Assembly (NCBI RefSeq): GCF_000430045.1
Contig: NZ_KE387023.1
Location: 2,506,073-2,548,497 of the forward strand
Source: Calidithermus chliarophilus DSM 9957
GTDB taxonomy: Bacteria > Deinococcota > Deinococci > Deinococcales > Thermaceae
Reading direction: 5' to 3'
DNA length: 42,425 nucleotides
In this document: positions 34,583 through 42,425 of the stretch, piece by piece
Layout of the letters: every line of letters starts with the position of its first letter
How positions within the stretch are numbered: position 1 is the first letter of the stretch
The notes under the pieces: generated by a model
What the model was told of the DNA's origin: nothing
Seen by the model: only the letters and a program-made list of their open reading frames with translations
The model's database searches: none
Translations under genes and position numbers: made by a program

Positions 34583-37111
34583 GGGAGCTTCCACCCCGCG
34601 GGCAGCAGGGCCCGCACCGCGCCGTCGGCCAGCACCAGCCCGAAGCCGAAGCCGCTCTGGCTGTAGTAGTTCACCTCCACGCCCACGCCCAGCCCCGCGA
34701 AGTAGTTGAGGATGAAGTCCCCCAGCACCTGCACGCCCCCGCCGTATTCGAAACTGGCGTTCACGCCCCGCGCCCCGGCGAAGGGCACCAGGGACAGCCG
34801 CTCGAGCGCGTAAACCCCGTCCCCGGCCCGCCACTCCAGCCGCAGGGGGTAGTGCGCCGACAGGCGGGCCTCGCTGAGGACGGGGTCCGAGGCGTTCCAA
34901 CCGCCCTGGTAGCCGCTCAGTTGCAGCGCCAGGTTCTGCTCGAGGACGCTCCCCGCCAGCGTGAACCGCCCCTCCCAGCCCGAAAGCCGCGACGCCGCAC
35001 CCCCGAGGCCCCAGCCCTGCTCGAGGTAGCCGAAGGGGTCGAAGCCGAGGTTGCCGAGGTCCAGGCGCGCGCCCGCGTCCCAGCCCGCGTTGCTGTAGTA
35101 GGCCGCGAAGGGCTGCAGGCGGTAGGCGGCGAGCCCCAGGCCCGGGAGTTCGCCCACGCCGCGGTAGGCTGGGCTGAGCCCCACGGCCCAGCCCCCCGGG
35201 CCTGTAGCTCCCAGCGAGGGTCAGCCCCCACTCGAAGGTGGGGGTGAAGCTGTACTGCGCCTGCGCGGCCAGGCCGCCCGCCTCGGCCACGCCCAGCCCC
35301 ACCTCATAGGCGTGGAGCCCGGCCACGTCGTTGCCGTAGACCGTGGCCCCCAGCCCGAAGGCCCCTGGCCCCACCGGCAGCCAGTAGAGCGGCAGCAGGT
35401 GCGGGGTGTAGGGCTCGACCGGGTACGGCCTCGCCTTGGGGCAGGGCGGGGGCGGGGGGCTCCGAAGCCTGGAGCGACCCCACCTCGAGGCCCTCCGGCA
35501 GGCGCTCGAGCCGCTTGACCTCGAGGCCGAGGCCGCCGTAGCTGGAGAAGGCGACCCCCTGGGGCGAATGGCTGACGCTGAACACCCCCCCGGGGGTTGG
35601 GCGGTGAGCTGGAGGAGCTGCCCCTCCCGCACCCGGTAGAGCTGGGAGCTTCCCCGGCGGTCGGAGGCGAAGAGGAGCTGCCCTTCGGGGGTCCAGGCGG
35701 GCCACCAGTCCTGGAAGAAGTCGGAGGTGACGAACTCGAGCGCCCCCTCCCGCAGCAGCGCCACGTCGAGGAAGCCGCCCGGGCGCCACACCGCGAGCGC
35801 GACGGCGCCGTCCGGGCCCGGGGCGGGCTGGAAGAGCTGCCAGCCCCCGGGGGCCGCGTAGACCTCCCGGTCCTGCCCCCCGCACCAGCGGCGCAGGGCC
35901 GAGCGGTCCACACTTCGGCGCACGTACAGCACGCAGTCGCCCTCCGCCACCGCGTCGCTGGCGCGCGCGCCGTGGGTCAGGCGGGTCTCCTGCCCGCCGG
36001 GCCCCAGCCGGAACACCTCGCCGTAGCTGGTGCCCCCCTGGCGCACCACGCGGGAGTAGACCAGGCTGCCGCTGCGGTCCCAGGAGAGCCGGTCGGGGCG
36101 GCCCGGCAGGGGGACGGCGGAGGAGAAGCCGGTCGTGGCCTGCCGCCGGTCGGCCCACCCCACCCGCACCGCGCCGCCCTGCCACCAGGCCAGCAGCCCG
36201 TCGGGGCGCCAGGCCGGGCTCGAGCCCGCGCTCAGCCGCTCGGCCTGCGGGAGCTCGGTGCGTCGCAGCGCCTCCGCCTCGGCCTGGGCCCGGGCGAGCT
36301 CGAGCCCGCTCCACAGCTCCCACAGGGGTTCCAAGCGCGTTCCCAGCGCCCTCTCCCAGGCTTCTGAGAAGTCGAAGCCCCCGGCGTTGTAGGCCCGGAT
36401 GACCTTCCGCAGGCCGTCCTCGCCGAACTCATCGGCCAGGAAGGCCACGAAACCGGCCCCGAAGCTGTAGCGGGTGTTGCCGCCGGGGTAGCGCTCGAGC
36501 GGCCCGATCCCCGCGTCGGCCAGGGTGGGCCACTTCCCCTCGCGCGCGATCTGCGCCCGCAGGGTGCGGGTGGTGGTGTCGGCCACGCGGCCCCCGCTGG
36601 TCAGGATGGACTCGAGGTATACCGCGTAGCCCTCGATGAACCAGGCCGGCGGAACGCGGGCGGTGTTGCTGCCCGGGTAGCGGCCCAGGATGGCCGTCAG
36701 CGGGTCGTCGCCGTGGGTGGTGAGGTGGGCTATGTGCGTGTACTCGTGGACGAGCAGCACCTCGAGCACGTCCTGCCACTGCACCCCGATGAGCCCGGGC
36801 TGCGGGAACGTGGCGTAGATGCGGATGACGGGGTAGGGAAAGACCATCGCGAAGCCGTTGAACTCGTCGGTCTCGTCGCCCACCAGGACGTAGGTGCGCG
36901 GCGGCTGGTTGCCCACGATCCCGCTCACCGCCTCCCGCACCGCCTCGGCCGTGGCCGCGACCCGCCGGGCGTAGCCCTCCAGGCGCGGCGGGTGGACCAC
37001 GGTGAAGTGCGGCGTGACCACCTGCTGCAGCGGCACCTCCCCGATGAGCTGCGCTCGAGCCGAACCCAGGGCCGCCAGCACCAGCAGCACCCAAAAGACG
37101 TGGCGGAACAT
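34579..37111 (-). pseudogene. Secreted zinc-peptidase/propeller/barrel gene with three frameshifts
   Basis: The product starts with a signal peptide (1-20, cleavage after ARA) and a gluzincin-type peptidase domain, with HEYTH at 122-126 and WFIEGYAVYLES supplying a likely third ligand. Beta-propeller repeats follow ('LFASDRRGSSQLYRVREG'), then a C-terminal beta-barrel of outer-membrane type ending VLADGAVRALLPAGWKLP. The reading frame changes three times, at runs of C in the plus strand: 35585-35591 (one base short), 35438-35459 (one extra) and 35192-35197 (one extra). The first two compensate, leaving about 50 garbled residues; the third would lose the barrel. All lie in homopolymers, so sequencing error is as likely as true decay. 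Confidence 0.8.
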
Positions 37112-37171
37112 GCGCCTACTTTACCGGCCGGGCGGCCGGGTTTGATGACGGTCGGCGGCGTGGTGTGGTTC

Positions 37172-37234
37172 GCCGAACGCCTAACGCCTAACGCCTAACG
37201 CCGAACGCCGAACGCCTAACGCCGAACGCCGAAC
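37172..37234 (+). repeat. Heptanucleotide array D
   Basis: Nine in-register units alternate between GCCGAAC and GCCTAAC with no other variant. The last unit runs directly into element E (TAACCCGACCGAAGGG). Confidence 0.85.
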
Positions 37235-37242
37235 TAACCCGA

Positions 37243-37316
37243 CCGAAGGGAGTACTCTAGGATTCAAAAAGATAGCCTCTGGAGTTTTTTGATTTGGAAG
37301 ATTATCTTTTTGAATC
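37243..37316 (+). repeat. Dispersed element E, copy 3, with inverted extension
   Basis: The core 37243-37281 matches copies 1 and 2. Its inner part GATTCAAAAAGATA (37261-37274) recurs as an exact inverted copy at 37303-37316 after a 28-bp A/T-rich spacer, so this copy can form a 14-bp stem. Confidence 0.75.
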
Positions 37317-37389
37317 CGGTATAAAACACCAGACGCATGATGCCGTCGGCAGGCCTCGCGCTGGCCTGTGCCCATTCTCCCAAGAAGCC

Positions 37390-37411
37390 AGGCCCCGCCT
37401 TGGCGGGGCCT
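37390..37411. terminator. Hairpin terminator after speD
   Basis: AGGCCCCGCC (37390-37399) and GGCGGGGCCT (37402-37411) are exact complements with a 2-nt loop. In the speD direction it is followed by GGCTTCTTGG, a modestly T-rich tail. Confidence 0.6.
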
Positions 37412-37444
37412 AGTCAGGCTATCAGCTATCGACTATCGACTTGT

Positions 37445-37885
37445 TCAGCTCACTCGAGCTTCCAGGTACTCGCGCTCGCCCAGCACGATCTGGCGGGCTA
37501 AGTCGGGGTCTTTGGGGAATTCCTTGCCCCGGTTGATGAGGTAGGTCTCGTAGCGCCCGATCTCGAACTTCTCGACTATGCTCGAGAGCGCCTTGGAGAG
37601 GTCGAACTCTTTGCAGGAGAAGATGTCCACGCTGACAAAGCGTTTCTCGGGGAAGGTGTGGATGGCGATGTGGCTCTCGGCGATGAGGACCACGCCGGTA
37701 ACGCCGGAGGAGTGCCCGGTGTGCCCGTCATAGCGGTGCACGAAGGGGGGCAGCACCTTGGTCATGCCCATCTCCATGGGAAGCTCGTCCAGAACGCGCC
37801 GGACGAGTTCAAAATCGGCCAATTTGTCGGCGTTGGCGTTGTAGCCGTCGATCATCAGGTGCGGGCCAAACCCAAAGAGTTCCAA
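37445..37885 (-). CDS. speD: S-adenosylmethionine decarboxylase proenzyme
   Basis: A 146-aa proenzyme that makes decarboxylated SAM, the aminopropyl donor for polyamines. The self-cleavage site is ESHIAIHTFPE (70-80), where Ser71 becomes the pyruvoyl group. Conserved 'VSVDIFSCKEFD' holds the catalytic Cys, and the early His is in 'GPHLMIDGYNA'. Thermaceae make long and branched polyamines, which fits. The start codon is TTG at 37885, 6 nt after GGAG. The leader of about 80 nt is structured. It is divergent from sdhC. Confidence 0.95.
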   Translation of the reverse strand: MELFGFGPHLMIDGYNANADKLADFELVRRVLDELPMEMGMTKVLPPFVHRYDGHTGHSSGVTGVVLIAESHIAIHTFPEKRFVSVDIFSCKEFDLSKALSSIVEKFEIGRYETYLINRGKEFPKDPDLARQIVLGEREYLEARVS

Positions 37886-38003
37886 CCTTATCTCCTTAAG
37901 TGGCCTACGGGTGTCTCCCGGCAGGCTTTCTCACCCCGTCGAGCGGCGTAGGAACGCCGTTTCAACAGCCAATCATTATGGGGCCGGGGGGGTGGGGTGT
38001 CAA
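37886..38003 (-). promoter_or_regulatory. speD promoter and structured leader
   Basis: On the minus strand TTGACA (37998-38003) and CATAAT (37975-37980), 17-bp spacer, predict a start near 37968. The leader can form CGGCGU-uccu-ACGCCG. It can also form a second hairpin GCCU-gc-CGGG-agaca-CCCG-u-AGGC that ends just before the ribosome site. An alternative pairing of ACGGGGUG with CACCCGU would break the second hairpin, so a switch-like regulator is possible. Confidence 0.6.
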
Positions 38004-38163
38004 GGACGCGAAGGGCATGAGGCGGTGTAATTACCCCGCCGTCACCGGGGACGAAAATCCCGAGGGTTGGACACCGTGATACGCACGCGAAAATCGAACA
38101 ATTGGCCGCCTACAGTTTCCCTCCCTGACGGTGTTATTATTGGCTTCGTGAGAGGAGGCAACA

Positions 38164-38529
38164 ATGTATCGCGGTAGAGAAGGGCAATGGGCCTTTTTCC
38201 TGCACCGGATATCGGGGATAGCCATCCTGCTCTATCTCCTGATCCACGTGCTCAACATATCGGCGGCGATGTGGGGCGAGGAAGCGTCGAAGAGCTTATT
38301 CGCCATCTTCCACATCTGGTTCTTCCGACTAGGGCTGCTGGGGGTGATCGGCGCGGTGCTCTACCACGCCCTCAACGGGCTGCGCATCATCCTCATGGAC
38401 TTTACCGGATGGGGTGTGAAGTACCAGCGGGAGCTTTGGTACGGGGTGTGGGGGCTGTTCGTGCTGTTCTACGTCCCCGCGCTCGTGAAGATCGTGCCGG
38501 AGATCGTCCGGGACATCACGGGGGCCTGA
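38164..38529 (+). CDS. sdhC: Succinate dehydrogenase cytochrome b subunit
   Basis: A 121-aa membrane anchor with three helices. 'WAFFLHRISGIAILLYLLIH' holds the quinone-site Ser/Arg region and a helix II His, and 'VLYHALNGLRIILMDF' holds the heme-binding His motif of SdhC. It binds heme b and quinone together with SdhD. The ribosome site GAGGAGG lies 6 nt before ATG; a -10-like TATTAT (38135-38140) lies upstream. It is the first gene of sdhCDAB. Confidence 0.94.
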   Translation: MYRGREGQWAFFLHRISGIAILLYLLIHVLNISAAMWGEEASKSLFAIFHIWFFRLGLLGVIGAVLYHALNGLRIILMDFTGWGVKYQRELWYGVWGLFVLFYVPALVKIVPEIVRDITGA

Positions 38530-38530
38530 C

Positions 38531-38968
38531 ATGGCAGTGCGCGCGCGTCGTTATCAAGAGGCCAAGGCCCAGGCCGGGACCAACCTCGAGCTCGCCTGGT
38601 GGGTGTTCATGCGGGTCTCGGGGCTGGTGCTGGTGTTCTTGGTGCTGGGCCACCTTTACATGAGCAACATCCTGATCAACGCCGGGAAGGTCGAGTACAC
38701 CTACATCGCCGAGCGGCTGTCCAACACCACCTGGAAGATCTACGACTGGGCCATGCTCTCGCTGTCGCTGCTGCACGGCATGAACGGCCTGCGCTACGTG
38801 CTCGACGACTGGGTGCGCGACCCCGCCCGCCGCTTCTGGGCCAAGGTGGTCGCCTACTCCCTGGCGGTGCTGGTGTTCTTCGTGGGCAGCATGTCGCTGC
38901 TGAACCACGACTTCTCCAAGGGGCTCAGCGAGAACACCCGGCTCGAGCAGAGCGAGGGCACGAGGTAA
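38531..38968 (+). CDS. sdhD: Succinate dehydrogenase membrane anchor subunit
   Basis: A 145-aa protein with three helices. 'WWVFMRVSGLVLVFLVLGHL' and 'LSLLHGMNGLRYVLDDW' carry the paired His residues typical of SdhC/SdhD anchors. It begins 1 bp after the sdhC stop. The 5' end lacks a strong ribosome site, so translation probably depends on sdhC. Confidence 0.92.
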   Translation: MAVRARRYQEAKAQAGTNLELAWWVFMRVSGLVLVFLVLGHLYMSNILINAGKVEYTYIAERLSNTTWKIYDWAMLSLSLLHGMNGLRYVLDDWVRDPARRFWAKVVAYSLAVLVFFVGSMSLLNHDFSKGLSENTRLEQSEGTR

Positions 38969-38971
38969 ACC

Positions 38972-40702
<1,731 letters not shown>

Positions 40703-40703
40703 T

Positions 40704-40762
40704 GCCGATAGCCCATAGCCGATAGTCGATAGCCAAAGGGCTATTAGCTATCGGCTATCAGC
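40704..40762 (+). repeat. Inverted heptamer arrays between sdhA and sdhB
   Basis: GCCGATA, GCCCATA, GCCGATA, GTCGATA and GCCAAAG (40704-40738) face a complementary set ending GCTATCGGCTATCAGC (40739-40762). Together they can fold into one hairpin in the operon mRNA, ending 13 nt before the sdhB ATG and just before its GGAGG ribosome site. Confidence 0.75.
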
Positions 40763-40775
40763 GTCCGGAGGACAA

Positions 40776-41486
<711 letters not shown>

Positions 41487-41503
41487 CCTCGAGCCCCCTC
41501 TCT

Positions 41504-41536
41504 AAGGGTGAACCGTAGGTTCGCCCTTTCGTTTTT
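41504..41536 (+). terminator. Intrinsic terminator of the sdh operon
   Basis: AAGGGTGAACC (41504-41514) pairs with GGTTCGCCCTT (41518-41528; one G-U) over a 3-nt loop and is followed by TCGTTTTT. It lies 17 bp after the sdhB stop. Confidence 0.85.
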
Positions 41537-41660
41537 GCTTCTGGAGAGGCCGGTTCGCGGCGCGGTGGTTTGGCGGGGACTGTTCCGCCGTCAGGGGCCG
41601 GAGGGGGAGGCCATTCCACGTGGCGAGGGCATCGCGGTACGCGACCCGGCATACGCCGGA

Positions 41661-41802
41661 AACCTGCTCCCCCTGGGCTCCCCCGAGGGACTCCAGGTTA
41701 CCGGCAGAGCCGGTATGGCCTACGGCCACCCCCTCGCGGACGTGCCGCCGGGCCTCAGTGCCCGCGTGTGCGGGGGTGCGGGCCGCACCTTGACCCGGCG
41801 GC
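41661..41802. ncRNA. Possible structured RNA: consecutive hairpins and a three-way junction
   Basis: Consecutive exact inverted repeats occur. AACCTG/CAGGTT encloses 41667-41693. TACCGGC-aga-GCCGGTA spans 41699-41715, and TGGCC-tac-GGCCA spans 41716-41728. A 9-bp stem GCCGCCGGG/CCCGGCGGC (41744-41752 with 41794-41802) encloses two hairpins, CCCGC-gtgt-GCGGG (41761-41774) and GGTGC..GCACC (41775-41789). I could not match it to RNase P, tmRNA, SRP or 6S RNA, and the strand is undecided. Confidence 0.4.
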
Positions 41803-41953
41803 CTGCCCGTCTGCGCCACCCCGCCCACCCCCTCCCCCGTGAGCCGCACACCCCGGCCGGGGCACGGCAGCAACCACTGAGCAAATGTCCCCTGGGGAGT
41901 GGGGCTGTAGTCGGCCTGCGGGCGGGGCACAACCCCAGCGGATGATTAACTTT

Positions 41954-41981
41954 GTAGGGACGCGAGGCCTCGCGTCCCTAC
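41954..41981. repeat. 28-bp perfect palindrome (GTAGGG family)
   Basis: Starting GTAGGGACGCGAGG and ending in its exact complement, it forms a 14-bp-arm cruciform or hairpin. It is related in outline to 14348-14371 and lies between the structured region and heptamer array G. Confidence 0.75.
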
Positions 41982-41982
41982 G

Positions 41983-42031
41983 GCGTTTTGCGTTTTGCGT
42001 TCGGCTATCGGCGTTCGGCTACCGGCGCATC
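41983..42031 (+). repeat. Heptanucleotide array G
   Basis: Seven in-register units (GCGTTTT twice, GCGTTCG, GCTATCG, GCGTTCG, GCTACCG, GCGCATC) are the reverse-complement form of the AAAACGC/CGAACGC family. The last unit overlaps the stop codon (42030-42032) of the Roadblock gene. Confidence 0.8.
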
Positions 42032-42425
42032 ACGCCAAGTGTGCGACGATTTGCGGCAGCTGCCGTTGCACGAGGTAGCGCAGGACGCCGAGTTGGCCGT
42101 TGCCGCGCACGACCAGGACGAGGCTGTGCTCGAGGTCGATGCGGTGGAAGACGAGCTGGTGGCCGCGGTACTCCAGGGTGAGGCTGTCGAGGGTGGAGTA
42201 GCCGGTGCGGTCGCCGAGCACGCCCGCGATGGAGAAGAGGGTGCGGCAGTAGACGGTGAAGACCTCGGGGTCGGGGGGCATCTGGCCGACCTGGCCCAGC
42301 ATGGCGCCGCCGGGGCCGATGACCATGGCCGTTTCGACCTCGGGCTTGTCGAGGAAGGGGGAGAGGAGGGGCTCGAGGCCCGGCTTGAGCACGGGCTCGG
42401 GGGCGGGCGGGGTGGGGGAGGGGGG
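42030..42425 (-). CDS. Roadblock/LC7 domain protein, 5' end outside the window
   Basis: The visible 131 codons encode a Roadblock/LC7 domain: 'VETAMVIGPGGAMLGQVGQM', 'RTLFSIAGVLGDRTGYSTLD', 'LEYRGHQLVFHRIDLEHSLV' and 'VRGNGQLGVLRYLVQRQLPQ'. Such domains dimerise and act with Ras-like GTPases (MglA/MglB polarity systems) or in signalling. A GTG at 42392 could start a 120-aa protein. However, the frame is open to the window edge with a Pro-rich run (PPSPTPPAPEP), so the gene probably extends beyond the window with an N-terminal linker. No partner GTPase is visible. Confidence 0.82.
   Translation of the reverse strand, partial: PPSPTPPAPEPVLKPGLEPLLSPFLDKPEVETAMVIGPGGAMLGQVGQMPPDPEVFTVYCRTLFSIAGVLGDRTGYSTLDSLTLEYRGHQLVFHRIDLEHSLVLVVRGNGQLGVLRYLVQRQLPQIVAHLA

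Larger units (their letters stand above)
37112..37444. other. 333-bp repeat-filled intergenic region
   Basis: It contains heptamer array D (37172-37234), element E copy 3 with a 14-bp inverted repeat (37243-37316), a GC hairpin terminator (37390-37411) and three more heptamers (37418-37438) reaching to the speD stop. I see no gene. Confidence 0.75.
41487..42029. other. 543-bp region after sdhB without a recognised gene
   Basis: It holds the sdh terminator (41504-41536), a GC-rich, densely structured stretch (about 41550-41930), a perfect palindrome (41954-41981) and heptamer array G (41983-42031). Open frames cross the middle on both strands but have no ribosome site or recognisable family. 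Confidence 0.7.

Noticed and set aside
41550-41930. RNase P RNA, tmRNA, SRP RNA or 6S RNA
   Set aside because: The conserved cores (for example GAGGAAAGTCC for RNase P, a CCA-ended acceptor for tmRNA, the GGAAG tetraloop motif for SRP) were not found on either strand; for 6S RNA I could not make out its characteristic overall fold by eye.
41502-41945. Overlapping open frames on both strands after sdhB
   Set aside because: The plus frame starts inside the sdh terminator and the minus frame ends inside it; neither has a ribosome site or recognisable domain, and the DNA is dominated by inverted repeats.

Overview
The window is about 42.4 kb of GC-rich DNA, very probably chromosomal and from the Thermaceae; I infer Meiothermus or a close relative such as Calidithermus or Allomeiothermus. 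Four things support this. The hexamer CTCGAG occurs in nearly every gene. Several genes appear to have leaderless promoters (a -10 box 6-8 nt before the start codon). The gene content fits (sdhCDAB, glcDEF plus malate synthase, pstSCAB, Uma2 nuclease, Roadblock protein, speD starting with TTG). Short intergenic spaces are filled with heptanucleotide arrays. No phage, IS element, CRISPR array, tRNA or rRNA was seen.

Layout. 1-3.8 kb (-): a secreted or surface cluster of a 47-aa lipoprotein, a 420-aa exported protein with phage-tail-like repeats and a 703-aa lipoprotein, divergent from a large NTPase-TPR-BTAD (SARP-like) regulator (3.8-6.6 kb, +). 6.8-9.0 kb (+): an rRNA pseudouridine synthase and an MFS transporter. 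9.0-13.2 kb (-): a four-gene unit of DHA2 efflux pump, ICMT-like membrane methyltransferase, OmpR-type response regulator and histidine kinase. 13.3-14.8 kb: a SHOCT protein, arsenate reductase and a small helical protein. 14.9-15.1 kb: a cryptic 21-bp-period tandem array. 15.3-19.2 kb (+): pstSCAB behind a Pho-box-like element. 19.3 kb: a DJ-1/PfpI-like protein without the usual cysteine. 20.0-24.5 kb (-): glycolate oxidase glcD, a Nudix gene, glcE and glcF. 24.6 kb: a BON-LysM protein. 25.5-29.9 kb (-): an operon of DUF4129 protein, MoxR ATPase, PIG-L deacetylase and DUF58 protein, divergent from a 45-aa secreted peptide. 30.3-32.0 kb: GNAT, Uma2 and a methyltransferase. 32.0-34.6 kb: malate synthase, divergent from an IclR regulator. 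34.6-37.1 kb (-): a secreted zinc-peptidase/propeller/barrel gene with three apparent frameshifts. 37.4 kb (-): speD behind a structured leader. 38.2-41.5 kb (+): sdhCDAB. 41.5-42.0 kb: a highly structured non-coding stretch. 42.0-42.4 kb (-): a Roadblock/LC7 protein cut by the window edge.

Functional links. GlcDEF oxidises glycolate to glyoxylate, malate synthase condenses glyoxylate with acetyl-CoA to malate, and succinate dehydrogenase belongs to the same central cycle; the IclR protein is the obvious local regulator of malate synthase. PstSCAB takes up phosphate and ArsC handles arsenate, which enters cells through phosphate transporters.

The most unusual material is non-coding. It comprises the 21-bp array (14907-15116), heptamer arrays at about eight intergenic sites that often touch stop codons, two copies of a composite heptamer-hairpin element, three copies of a conserved element ending near GATAGCCTCTG, and a run of hairpins with a three-way junction downstream of sdhB. 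All calls are by eye; no search or folding program was run.
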